Part shown: positions 54,154 to 64,000 of the stretch, piece by piece
Layout: each line of letters starts with the position of its first letter
Numbering within the stretch: position 1 is the first letter of the stretch
NCBI GenBank assembly: GCA_011800155.1
Contig: CM022376.1
Location: 1,488,001 to 1,552,000, forward strand
Length of the DNA stretch: 64,000 bases
Reading direction: 5' to 3'
Origin: Flammulina velutipes
Lineage: Eukaryota; Basidiomycota; Agaricomycetes; Agaricales; Physalacriaceae
The notes under the pieces: generated by a model
The model's database searches: none
What the model was told of the DNA's origin: nothing
Seen by the model: the letters and a program-made list of their open reading frames with translations, nothing else
Translations under genes and position numbers: made by a program

Positions 54154-55247
54154 TGATGATTATGACATGACGACCGCCACGCATATGATGTTAATTTTCC
54201 CTCTTTTTTCATGGACACCTCATTACGGACCTTGATTTGCATTATCCCCCTGCATTGCACGATTGTATGTGTCATACCAGTACCTACCATACATTATTAT
54301 GAGTGGCCGCCTAGTCTTATAACTTCGAAAATAATGTAATACATGACTTTGACTGTTTGAAGTTCTTACACTGCCTAAGTGCTAGCTAGCTCTCCCCAGG
54401 AGCAACCGGTCTAGCGGTACCGGTAAGTAGAATGAAATGCATCCTTGAGTCAACTGACCCTCAAGGTCACAGGCATTGTTCCCTTTTGCTCGTACTTCCC
54501 AGCTGCTGTGTGGCGCACCCAACCGAAATCTTGTTCAAACTGTTCGCCCCGCGCCTGCGCCACCCGGCGAGGACTGCTGAGATCTGAGAGTGCGCTGGTA
54601 CTAAATTGTAAGAACCATTCATAGCTCGTACAATATCACTCGGATCCGAGAGCCAAAGTGGTACCCAGCTGGCCTCCAGCGCCTAAACTCTTCAACAATG
54701 ATTGACCGGGCAAACATGGAGGGAAGGGGACAGCGTGTACCAATCTGACGACCTGCAAGGACTGATAGCAGCAGTTCTTGAACATCTCATTGGCTTCAAT
54801 TATGGCCAGCCCGTTGATTTGGGATCCTTATTGTGGCGCGGAACGGTATGTGTCCCGACACTGCATGGAGTATGGAAGTGACTGTATTGTAGATTATCGA
54901 AACAAAATGTAAGTAGACGTACAGGCTGTACTCTCGGAGGAGAGTGTAGATGTTTTGGAAGTATGGCCCAAGTGTGGCGCACATTTGCTTGTTTATGCTT
55001 GGCTTCTCCTCGACCATGTACACCTACGGAGCTCACCCTACCATGGCTGGAGCAAGAAACATAGCGTTTCAGCTAGCGCCTCGTTATCTTGTGGAGCTCG
55101 TCCTTCCTATCTATTGACTCCATACATTATTGTGATAGTCTTAGAACCTGACCTTGACTTTCCAATGTCCTGATTTGAGACATGGACATCATACTTAGTA
55201 GCACTGTGAACAGGTTCAAGTTCAAATGCGCATCTGCATCGAATATG
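54154..55247. other. intergenic with OPI3 remnant
   Basis: 1.1 kb between the kinase stop and the permease stop (convergent). It holds the OPI3 fragment (listed) and otherwise short frames. The minus-strand frames at 54796-55036 are reverse readings of that fragment. Confidence 0.6.
54692..54890 (+). pseudogene. 5' fragment of OPI3 phospholipid methyltransferase, inverted copy
   Basis: Matches the start of the OPI3 gene (60530 down to about 60340). It begins atgattgaccgggcaaacat and shares cgtgtaccaatctgacgacc, tatggccagcccgttgattt, gtggcgcggaacggtatgtg and, beyond the intron, gattatcgaaacaaaatg against OPI3 gaatacagaaacaagaca. The OPI3 coding block for [13 protein letters not shown] is scrambled and GGAACATA of IWNIVARN is changed, so no reading frame survives. 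Only exon 1, intron 1 and a trace of exon 2 are present. Confidence 0.85.
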
Positions 55248-57686
55248 TTATACTTCCTGTACAACCATCTCATCGTTCGCCTTCTTATCTCGCGCTAGAT
55301 CAGACTCCACATCACTCCCAATACTTGCCCTCTCCACAGTCGGAATGGGGCCAGTAAACCAATGGACGCCTCCATACTTGGGAAAGTAGTACCACACGAG
55401 CGATAGCGCAAGAATCCCGCCTAGGACGACAACAGAATAGTTCATATCCTGCACTGTCGTCTGCGGAGTAGCGGGGAACAGGAACACGACGCTCATGAAA
55501 GTCATAAACGTGACAGATATAACGGCGGTAGGCAGACTCTGTTGTTCGAACAGAACATCAGCACGGGACTAGTGATAATATCAAGGCGCTGAGCGCCGAG
55601 AAAGGACTTACGAAGACGCCCAGCGAGAATGGTCCTGGTTGAAACTCGTTCGTCCCGATAAACCGAGCGGCGATTGGGATGGAATATGCGACGTATAGGG
55701 CGATGACCGATAATGAGAAGACGGCGTTGATGGCTTGGTCGCCTGCGAAGACTAGGAGGCCCATGATAAGTGCGCCGATGGCATCGAACCACACTGTGTT
55801 GACGGGAGTCTTGGTGTAGGTATTCATTCGATACAGCCAGTTGGAAAATGGGAGCGCTGGGGAGTATATCAGTCAAATTGTCAATGATGTGTGTCACGGG
55901 AATACTCACCTTGATCCCGACTAAATGCATACGTTTGTCGGCTGGCAGCTAATAGCTTAAGGTTATTGAGTACGCCGGTATCTGTTCGCTGCGCTTGGCA
56001 CGTACCATACTCGAGCCCATCATATACCTACAAGCACGTTCAAGATGCTGATAGGGAACAGAGTAGATGAAGTACTCACTGCACCAGAACAACTACCGCC
56101 CAAACGCCTAAGGTACCATTTTGGCCAAAACCGTTGAACAATATCTGAGCCATAGGTTGGTTGCTGTCATACAGTGCCTCCAGATCAGTGCCCATACAGA
56201 AGGCAAGCGATATATTGATAGCTATAGCAGTCAGGCCGACGGCTGAACACCGACTGAAATTTCAACGCACCCACTCCAAGAACACCAGAGATGCCTATGG
56301 CACTGACGATCGCCCACGGCACAGCAGTCGCCGCGTTCGATGCCTCTTCACTGATATGTACACTTGAGTCGAATGAGCCTGCGAATAGATGGTTAGGTGG
56401 GAATATTCGCTTCCTAGATAGTCCAACTGACATATAGTCCAAAGTGGTGCCAGAAAGCTCATAATGAAAGCATAACCATTTGGCCACCCGTCCACTGTGC
56501 GACAGCTGTGAGCATCTAACGACCAGACAGTGTTCCACTTACAGTTGACGAATTCACCTAAAGCAAAGCTGGCTGTGTTTTTGAATTCCGAAGGTGTGAC
56601 TATAGGGAGGGCAATGATGATTGCAAGGCATAGGCTATGCATGTAGACGTCAGTGTGAGAAACATATTACATCGGGAAGAAACGTAGACCTACAGAACAT
56701 TCAGGACGACGTAGACAGATTGAAGCCGCGCAAGAACTGTCGTGCCCAAACAGCACACGAGGGCATGCGTCAATACAATGGCCGCGTAAACGCCACTAGG
56801 GAGGTTTAGTACAATCTCAATCAAGTGGGAAATCTACTCACAATAGTTGGGCATGTGTTGGCTCAAACGCCTCGTCGTCTGACGCAATGGTCACAGCCGC
56901 CATAATCTGCACAGCGCATCCCCAATCGATCGATGCTACTGCACTGATAGATCCTATGGTATTGGTATCTTTATACAGTTCAATGCTCTGGAAGCCGGAA
57001 CTCAATTAATACTTACAGCCAACAATCCATGCCAATAGATTCCGCCAGCGGGGAGATGACAGAGAGTGCGTCCAGAAATACAACTGTCGCAGGATTTAAT
57101 ATGCTTTCAAGATACGTATAGTTAACTCACGCCGCCGGAAGTTGGTGCAGCCGAAGCGAGTTCGGCCATCGAAGCGCCTACACATAAAACGAAGAGGCTA
57201 GCAACTGCCCACTAGTATATGATATGAGAAGGGCATTGAAGTCAACAAAGGCGTTACATACCCCCCAGACCATTGCAGGCCCGCCACCATTGGGCAACGC
57301 ATAGAACAGGACAGACGCGATCGAGGGCAGTAAACCAATAATTGAAAACGCGATGCCAAAGACCTACAGCACGCGTTTTGAGTCGTAATTGATAGCGAGA
57401 TGATAGTGCCTAGTCCCACCTCCAACGGCGTAAAGGCTCGCTTGAACTCTTGCTTGTAGCCCAACGACGCTAGGAGAGCCTCGTCCGCTGCTCGAATCGC
57501 ATCCATGATGGGGGATGCAGGAAGAAAAGAGTTTATCGCTATCATTATATCAACCCGAGGCGTCCTGTCTGCGTAAGGGGTAAATCATGTGTACCAGCTC
57601 TAAAGAAGCACTCACGTTGCATCCGCGCCCATAAATAATACATACGCCGCATCATTCGATATGGGCGATTGATAGCGGTTTGACAT
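55248..57686 (-). CDS. Amino-acid/GABA permease, APC superfamily
   Basis: About eleven short exons. The start at 57686 is MSNRYQSPISNDAAYVLFMG, followed by ADEALLASLGYKQEFKRAFTPLEV, the N-terminal signature of fungal GABA/choline-type permeases. Later exons carry FGIAFSI-like and NGGGPAMVWG segments, ASAAPTSGG, LLAWIVGYTNTIG-type text near 57000-57060, HISEEASNAATAVPWAI (conserved loop), VDGWPNGYAF, NTVWFDAIGALIMGLLVFAG and ALSLVWYYFPKYGGVHWFTGP. The protein ends ANDEMVVQEV. About 12 membrane segments are expected. It imports amino acids or related amines with protons; the substrate is not determined. It starts only 82 bp downstream of the LCB3-like stop on the same strand, so its promoter lies within or very close to that gene. 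Confidence 0.85.
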
Positions 57687-57767
57687 TTTTGAGGCGACTC
57701 TACTCCACTTGCTTATCATAAGTACGTGAGGCTTATCCGGAATCGTGATGTTTGTATGAGAACGACC

Positions 57768-59239
57768 TCAAGGCCATGACTTCACACCGAGACCCAATAC
57801 AACAAACAAGTGTGGAATAACGTCACAGGATAGGACAGCGATGCCGGTGTAGACAACGACCTTTGTTAGAGCTATATATGGGATTGATTAGCGCAATTTT
57901 CTGAATCCAGAGACTGCTGCTTACTTTCGGTGCGGTAGCGATACATAGGTCGGTTCCCGACACCTATAGACATACGAGGAGAAACCGGGATCCACCGCCA
58001 CAGTTCTCGGAATACACGTTTGACAAGAAGTCTCCAAAGGAATACAATACAGATACCTGTACCTTTTGTCAGCTTTGATTGAGTATGGAACGGAGATTCG
58101 CGTACCGACAATCATCTTCAAAACTGTTGCCTCCCACCATACCAAATAGTTCGACGGAGCAGGCGTCCACTTCCCTGTCTCAAACGTCCACCCACTGCCT
58201 GGCATCATATCGGCACTAGGCTCGAAATTTGGCGCGCCGTAACCCCATCTGCCCAGTAATGCACCGACAGCTACGGCACCCGAAAGCACTGCATCATCGT
58301 AGCATGGGCACTCGTCCATCGGCATAGGGACAATTTCAAGCAACACCAGGAAGACGGAGAGCACAGCGACTGGAACTGCGATCCCGCTGTGAAAGATCCA
58401 CTGCTCTATTACGTGGGTCAAGGGTAGACTGTGAATGAGTACCGCGAGACCACCGAGAACAAGGCCGACAAGGCAATCCGTGAAGGTGTGCATTCCCAGG
58501 TAAATGCGGCCAAAGATGATGGTAAGGGCGTACACAATCAACGTGCGATAATAGGGCGAAGAAGTATTGAGGCAAAGATACAGCGCGATGGAAAAACTGT
58601 GTGTGGTGTGCGTGGATGGGAATCCGTATTCAAGGTGATGATTTAATACCGCTGGAGAGAGCTGAGATGAGGACATGACGAGAGGCAGGATGCTTACTGA
58701 GCCTGTTCACTGGAGGAGAGAATGGCCGTGGGGAGCAGAAGAGATCCTTGAGGCACGTCGACATGTATCCTCCAAGGGCCAGAATAATCAGAAGACTGGA
58801 TTTCGATGAGTAGGCGCGCCAGAGATATTCGACGAACATGCGCACCCTCTGCCGAGCTCGTCGTGCCCGAAGAAGAAGAACATGGGGAGCGACAATATAA
58901 AGAAATGATCTGTCCCCAACATGCTGCGTGAATGATGAGCAAGACGCGTAAGCTAAAGCTTCCAGGACGCGTACGATGTATATGTGAAGTACGCGTTCAG
59001 CCATGGATTTTGGAGTCTTTTCTGGAGGCAAAGTGAGGAATGATAGGATAACAGACAAAGGAGCGCACCTGAAGCCTGGCAATAACTTCCGACTCTTTTT
59101 CTACAATCTTCCCGAGTCGTCGGTGAACGTTGGCGCGCCATCGGCCAAGATGTTGGTCGTATTCGTAGTTGGGTGGTTGCTTCTCGACGACGTCTAGATG
59201 AGGCGCCAGCTGCGACACAATGTTCGTCACTCCGGTCAT
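57768..59239 (-). CDS. LCB3: Long-chain-base-1-phosphate phosphatase (LCB3/YSR2 type, PAP2 fold)
   Basis: The start at 59239 is MTGVTNIVSQLAPHLDVVEK. Splicing (introns about 59067-59022 and 58972-58923) gives ARLQKRLQNPWLNAYFTYTS and then MLGTDHFFILSLPMFFFFG. The three PAP2 phosphatase motifs are complete: KDLFCSPRP, PSTHTTHS and GRIYLGMHTFTD. Several membrane segments follow (ALTIIFGRIY; VAVLSVFLVLLEIVP). The last exon (after about 57931-57882) reads TLTKVVVYTGIAVLSCD and ends GLGVKSWP at 57768. In yeast the enzyme removes phosphate from sphingoid-base phosphates in the ER. It is intact and single copy; the neighbouring genes on the same strand are the permease and, upstream, OPI3. Confidence 0.9.
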
Positions 59240-59696
59240 GGTGGTATCAGCTCAGCAGGTAATAGTGTACATGGCCATTAGATAGTCGGCAAGGAGAAGC
59301 CAAGCATCAACAAACAACCGTGCTCTGCTTGACGTGCGACTGGTGTCTGAACGTTGACGACGACGACAAGACGGACGGCTGGGCAGTTAGCGCACGTTTG
59401 GAAGATGGGAGAAAGGAAGAAAGAATGTAAACTACGCTGGCGCGGTTTATATACACGATCGGGATTCGGGATGTCCGAAAGGGGAAGTATCTGAAAGAGG
59501 AAAAGAGCTCGGTGTGCTTACGTGCTCCACGCATTGGCCACACTACCAAAACATCTATGCTCTCGATTCCGTGCCTCTGCGAATATTCATCGCACAACGA
59601 TCCAAATCATATGCCCAAGGAACAATGCAACAATGAATTATATTGCTTCCCAACTTGAACATGACAATATCCACAGGGTATCGGTTTAGTGCAACG
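59240..59696. other. intergenic LCB3 promoter / OPI3 3' flank
   Basis: About 460 bp between two genes in the same orientation. There is a TATA-like gtttatata near 59448 on the plus strand. No other feature is recognised. Confidence 0.45.
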
Positions 59697-60530
59697 TTAA
59701 AGTTCTTTTGAGAGAGAATTTTCAGCGTCCTTGCGAGAGTAAATCATGTCGGTAAAAGGTCTGTGACAGAGTCAGATAAAGTGTGGCGTCGCCTACAAAG
59801 CGTACCCTTCGTAGCGCAAAGCAACTGCATAGACCAAGTGAACATAGACCGCGACCAGAAGTCCTGCCGGTCTCTCGTACCTCGAAATCAATTAGATATC
59901 CAGCAGCCTCCATATCTATGCCAATGTCACGTACCATATAGCAGCGCCAACAAAGCATAGCGTACTTCCCACATACATGGGGTTTTCTAGTATGTTGAAC
60001 GGGAACGCTGTAACTCTCTCCTTCATGAAAATCCCGAAATAATCGCCAAGGTACGTCCCATAAAATCCTAGTCGAAGGAAAGAAGTAGCGACCAGGAAAT
60101 TTCCGGTCAAGAAGATAATCCAGGAAGACGAATATTGGAGCCAGTGGGGTAGTTTGTAATAAGGCTGATCGAATAATGATATTTTGTACCTAAATTTCCA
60201 TGAGACGCTGCGCCACATCATAAGGAGGCCACGTACAAGACATCACGTAGAAGGCCAGCAAGAAAGATCAAGGTACCCAGCAATGTACAGCCTGCGCGTT
60301 TACCTAGTACGTTTCCCAGTGTCTTGTTTCTGTATTCTGCAACTTAGTTAGCTCCATACTGTCCATGCAGTGACGGGACACATACCGTTCCGCGCCACTA
60401 TGTTCCAAATCAACGGGCTGGCCATAATCGAAACGAGCGAAATGTATAAGGATCGTTGGGACCAGTCCATGCAGGTCGTCAGATTGGTACACGCTGTCCC
60501 GTTTCCCTCCATGTTTACCAGGTCGATCAT
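59697..60530 (-). CDS. OPI3: Phosphatidyl-N-methylethanolamine N-methyltransferase
   Basis: The start at 60530 is [17 protein letters not shown]. Exon 1 ends IWNIVARN and joins (intron about 60389-60347) [18 protein letters not shown], as in yeast Opi3. The next exons give [18 protein letters not shown] and the family core [21 protein letters not shown] followed by [16 protein letters not shown], the SAM/lipid-binding region. Spliced C-terminal exons read [18 protein letters not shown] and [15 protein letters not shown], ending LSKEL. The ER enzyme carries out the last methylations from phosphatidylethanolamine to phosphatidylcholine. About 200 residues, normal for the family. A scrambled inverted 5' fragment lies at 54692-54890. 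Confidence 0.92.
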
Positions 60531-61037
60531 TACAGGAGAGCGGTGCACAGGTCGCGGTGGGAGATGGTGTTGGAGGGAAAGGAAAGTTTGCGAGACATAG
60601 CCTTTAAGAACCTATTCCTGTAGGGCGGGACGCAATCTGGAAATGCCGTCGCCGGTAGAATGTAGCATGATTGATGATAGAAGACGTAGAGACTACACTT
60701 TCTGCTTCTTTAGGCGCGGGATGTCAACTGAATGCCTTGGCTCTCATGTCTGAGTGGTACTGTATGAGCCATGAGTGCTCTTACAATTTAATACCAGTGC
60801 ACTTACAGATCTCAGCAGTCCTCGTCGATTCAGACGATGAACGAGAGCGTGAGAACCAAGCACCCCAACTACCAGATTCCCACCCCTGTTCCCCACCTAA
60901 GCCTTCTCATGATCCATTCCAAAAAAAGGCATCACCTTCCGTTCCTGATTATGTTCCTCATCTACAAGCGCACTGATCGCTAATACAGGTCATATAAATG
61001 CTACGAAACGTCGTGAAGATGTGCACTACTAAACGTG
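60531..61037. other. divergent promoter region OPI3 / DUF6533 gene
   Basis: About 500 bp. A Ser/Pro-rich open stretch at 60800-60976 (PQLPDSHPCSPPKPSHDPF) follows a possible acceptor ttacag at 60809, but no start or family is recognised. Confidence 0.4.
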
Positions 61038-62851
61038 ATGTCTGCCGACATTTACATGCTCGCTGGCGGGCTTCAAGTCGTAGCGGTACGATTCAGACCT
61101 TTCACAAGTGTTCTACCCATTGATCATAGCCCACAGTACATCAAAGGTGAATTATATGCCAGTCCCGTGAACGCTCCGCCGGAATTGAATGACAATTCAC
61201 AACTTAGTCGCGTCACTCTTTCTTTTCGTACGCCTCTTCTAAGGTCTCTACTATCATTTCTAATGATTTTCTGCAAGGTATACGATTGGGCCATCTCTGT
61301 AGACCAGGAGGTAGGAGTCATTCACGATCTAAGCTATGCATGTTGCTTCTGGCTGCCACAGGTCCAACACGTCTGGAAGTCACGCTGGTCGTGGGCCAAG
61401 TTGTTATTTCTTTTCTCCAGGTACAGCCCGTTGTCCGACACGTCAATTGCGGTTTTTGGTGAGCATATCAGAGAGAACTTACAGCAATCAAACCCCCAGG
61501 ACTGACTCCGAAGACAGAGAGATGGGGTAACGTTGACTCTGACGTATGTTCTCCCACGGATTGGGCCTTACTCTGAAGACGCTAATTAATATATTCCTGA
61601 CAGCTATGTGGAAAAACAATGGCTACTGCTACACGTACGTGTACACTGGCATTCAAAACACCTCAAACTTCAAAGCATACTCTAATCCCTCAAACCAGTC
61701 ATCGCTATCGTCGGAGTAGGTATCTCTGAAAGTGAGTCTATCTTCTATAGTTTGCATCGTTCTAATAGATTTCTGCCAGTACTTCTCATGATGCGAACAT
61801 ATGCTTTGTACAGTCGGTCGAGAAAAATATCCATCATATTCGCTCTCTCGTGGATTGTAAGTCTTTCCGATACACCTTCGTCATTCCAACCTGTGGTCAC
61901 TTAGATAGTGTTTGCGATCGACACCTGGGCAGGTGTACGGTGGACCAAATCCTTCGCAGGTTAGTAGTAATTAACACATCGTCTTTTCCAAGCGTCACTG
62001 ACACTGGCATTCATAGTGGAAGCTCCACCACCCGGCGCCTTCGGATGCTACCTGGAAACCTCTGGAAGGATTGGTCTGATATGTTATATCATGTTCTTGA
62101 CTGTCGAGACTAGTATGTCGGCTCGGTCCGAGCTTGTGGAGTGTACTCATGTTTCCTAGTCATAGTTTTCTTGACGCTATACAAAGCCATTCAAACAGGT
62201 AAACGCCTTTCCTGTCCTACGAACAAATGTCCTCTCACATATCATCAGCGATCGAAACGAAAGGCCGCACTACGAAGTTCTTAAGGTCCTTCTATCGTGA
62301 CGGTAAGCTAGGTATCCTTGCTCAAGTAAAATTCTGAACATAGCATGTAGGAATCATCTTCTACCTATGCTTGCTTCGTGAGTCGTCCTATCCGAGACAA
62401 TGATTCTATGGTTTCTCAATGTCGAGTCAGCCATAACCATTGCAAACGTGGTGCTACTCGTAGCTTCTCCGGTGAGATCTACTACCGCAACGCCTCTTAT
62501 GCACTCCTCATACCATCTCTTATAAGCCTGGCTATCTCCTACTCATGGATACGTATATATCAGTCGTTCCAGGTAACAACATGAAACTCACATTAAAATT
62601 CTCATAACAGCCCGCTTCGCGTGTTCCACGCCATCCTAAGTTGTCGCCTCTTCCTGCATTGCCGAGCTGTCGCAGAAGGAGACCGGAGAAATAGCTTGAA
62701 CGAGATTTCGACGATCGAGTTTGCCTCGTATGTGCCGGGACAAGTGTCCGACAGTAGTGATAAGGATGAGGATGAGGATGATTGTGGGTACACAAGTAGT
62801 ACTACCACTTGCTGCGCGCAGGCGCTCGCTCGTAACGTTAGTGATGTTTAG
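61038..62851 (+). CDS. DUF6533 membrane protein
   Basis: Many short exons. The probable start is MSADIYMLAGGLQVVA at 61038; after an intron of about 200 bp (to about 61279) VYDWAISVDQE joins VQHVWKSRWSWAKLLFLFSRY and SPLSDTSIAVF. This is the DUF6533 signature (usually Y.YLLTLD.EV...W......LF...RY). Later pieces match the rest of the family: MMRTYALYSRSRKISIIFAL, WIVFAIDTWAGVRW, ICYIMFLTVET, VFLTLYKAIQT, FLRSFYRDGIIFYLCLL, AISNVAITIANVVLLVASP and VFHAILSCRLFLHCR. The tail is acidic (SDSSDKDEDEDD). About seven membrane segments are expected, and the family has no known function. Exon limits are uncertain; I saw no stop that splicing cannot remove. Confidence 0.75.
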
Positions 62852-62932
62852 ATATTAGCTGGGCTAAAATGGATTATGTATTACTCTGTATTTTATATAG
62901 GTGGCATCGAAGTACGCCGAGTTATTCTACAA

Positions 62933-64000
62933 TTACTGCGATGCTGAATAAATAACATCCACACCCATCGCCACAATCGTATCAATATGCTCCTGAGACA
63001 CCTTCCCACAATCCTCGATTTCCAACGTCCTAATCATCATCGGCTTCCCCTCTCTGACCACCGCCCCCGTTCCCCTCAACTTTCTAACCCTCCTATCACT
63101 CTTTGGTGTGCCACTCGCCCCAAGTACAACCCCCTCCCTTCTCACCCTCAAAGCTTTGACGACCTCCCTCCCATCCAAATCCACACACGCCCAAAATGCC
63201 AGATCCTCCAGCCTCAGACACCGTCCCAGCCCCAACGCCACGAAAACCCCATTTGCGCCCGAACACGCGTCCACAGACAGCGACATGAGCACAGGCGTAT
63301 ACCCCAGCATCGCAGGGACGTTCTCCAGCATGAACGCCGTCAAGACAAGGTGCGTCAGGTGCGGCTGGCGTGGGTCCCGGAATATGCTCTCCATCTTGGG
63401 CAGCACTAGAGGCTCGCCCCTGAGGTCGGTACAGGTGAGCTCGAGGGTCTGGAGTACGGGGTAGTCGAATTTCCGGGTGAAGGAGGACATGGTATCGGCA
63501 TTTGAAACTTTGAGGCAGAGAGATGTGAGGGTTTGGAGGGCATTGATGTTCGGATGAGGGGGATTAGTGTTGGAGGACGCGTACATGACTATGGGAGGAG
63601 GTATTTGGACATAGAGGTCTAGCAAGAGGATGGATGGTAAGAGGAGGCGAAAAAGAAGGGCGTGAACCATGTCATCGTTGGGTTCATTCCATCGCAAGGT
63701 AACGAGCTTGGGAAGGATAACAGGCAGCGTGTTTTGAAAGTTGGCGCCGATGGCCACCGGGGTGTTGATGAGAGCAAGAGATGTAAGGTGCGGTGTCCAT
63801 TTGAAAAACGGGATTAGCATGCCCAAGCTCAGTGTAGGCCCAATGGTCGTGTCTCTACTCGGATAGGATAAGGAGAGTGTAGTGAGATTGCCGAACAAAT
63901 AAGGCGACAGGCTGAAGAGCCAAAAGTTGACGAGCTTGAGGGAGACCAGGCGAGGCGTTTTGTCTGGCCGGACATATTCTCGTGAGGGGGCCGAGAGAGG
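62933..64000 (-). CDS. F-box/LRR-type protein, 5' end cut by window
   Basis: Continuous open frame of about 355 codons from the window edge to a stop at 62933, with no start codon inside that must be used. Irregular leucine-rich repeats are visible: LVSLKLVNFWLFSLSPYLF, HLTSLALINTPVAIG, LQTLTSLCLKVSNA, LQTLELTCTDLRGE, HLTHLVLTAFMLENV, LMSLSVDACSGANG and LEDLAFWACVDLDG. The end is HIDTIVAMGVDVIYSASQ. In mushrooms such tails usually follow an N-terminal F-box, which would lie beyond 64000; the assignment rests on the repeats only. The stop lies about 80 bp from the convergent DUF6533 gene. Confidence 0.75.
   Translation of the reverse strand, partial: PLSAPSREYVRPDKTPRLVSLKLVNFWLFSLSPYLFGNLTTLSLSYPSRDTTIGPTLSLGMLIPFFKWTPHLTSLALINTPVAIGANFQNTLPVILPKLVTLRWNEPNDDMVHALLFRLLLPSILLLDLYVQIPPPIVMYASSNTNPPHPNINALQTLTSLCLKVSNADTMSSFTRKFDYPVLQTLELTCTDLRGEPLVLPKMESIFRDPRQPHLTHLVLTAFMLENVPAMLGYTPVLMSLSVDACSGANGVFVALGLGRCLRLEDLAFWACVDLDGREVVKALRVRREGVVLGASGTPKSDRRVRKLRGTGAVVREGKPMMIRTLEIEDCGKVSQEHIDTIVAMGVDVIYSASQ

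Noticed and set aside
1..64000. Transposons, CRISPR arrays, rDNA
   Set aside because: No reverse transcriptase, transposase, integrase, long terminal repeats, regularly spaced repeats or rRNA segments were recognised; the duplications are of ordinary genes.

Overview
The window is nuclear DNA from a filamentous basidiomycete, most likely an Agaricomycete (mushroom-forming fungus). The evidence is many short GT-AG introns of about 45-65 bp inside nearly every gene, TATA boxes about 70-100 bp upstream of several start codons, and families typical of that group: ice-binding (DUF3494) proteins, peptidyl-Lys metallopeptidases, F-box/LRR proteins, DUF6533 membrane proteins, a TKL kinase and MYND/MSS51 proteins. 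All exon joins below were read by eye from splice signals and reading frame. Order or species is not determined.

Layout. 0-10.3 kb: the tail of an unknown gene, an aminoglycoside-phosphotransferase-like gene (APH-1), a tandem pair of multi-pass membrane proteins, and a Kelch-repeat gene whose 3' end was also copied between the pair. 12.7-18.9 kb: an F-box protein, a secreted M35 peptidyl-Lys metallopeptidase (MEP-1) and a double-MYND/MSS51-like protein (MYND-D). 19.1-24 kb: housekeeping-like genes, namely a divergent pair of SGNH-type membrane protein and GT69 alpha-1,3-mannosyltransferase, then a DLP1/PDSS2-like prenyl diphosphate synthase subunit. 24.1-30 kb: a rearranged block with two more MYND genes (A, C), the two ends of a lost one (B), and a frameshifted APH copy in the middle. 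30.2-33.6 kb: an ACOT9-like acyl-CoA thioesterase and a conserved nuclear-type protein. 34.5-46 kb: three ice-binding proteins interspersed with MEP-2, a secreted amine oxidase and a small MYND protein. 46.1-54.2 kb: a membrane protein, a dual-specificity phosphatase, MEP-3 and a TKL kinase with a C1-like finger. 54.7-64 kb: an OPI3 gene fragment, an amino-acid permease, an LCB3-like sphingoid-base-phosphate phosphatase, the intact OPI3, a DUF6533 protein and a truncated LRR/F-box gene.

The dominant theme is local duplication at all stages. There are fresh tandem copies, an inverted pair of proteases 21 kb apart with a patchwork of near-identity that looks like gene conversion, orphan promoters, and gene tails left at old breakpoints. 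Functionally, three secreted proteases, three ice-binding proteins and an amine oxidase make the middle a region of secreted accessory proteins. The lipid genes LCB3 and OPI3 lie close together at 57.8-60.5 kb. No transposase, reverse transcriptase, rRNA, CRISPR array or convincing tRNA was seen. I did not find a clearly new multi-gene system; the most unusual items are the duplication mosaics and the double-MYND family.
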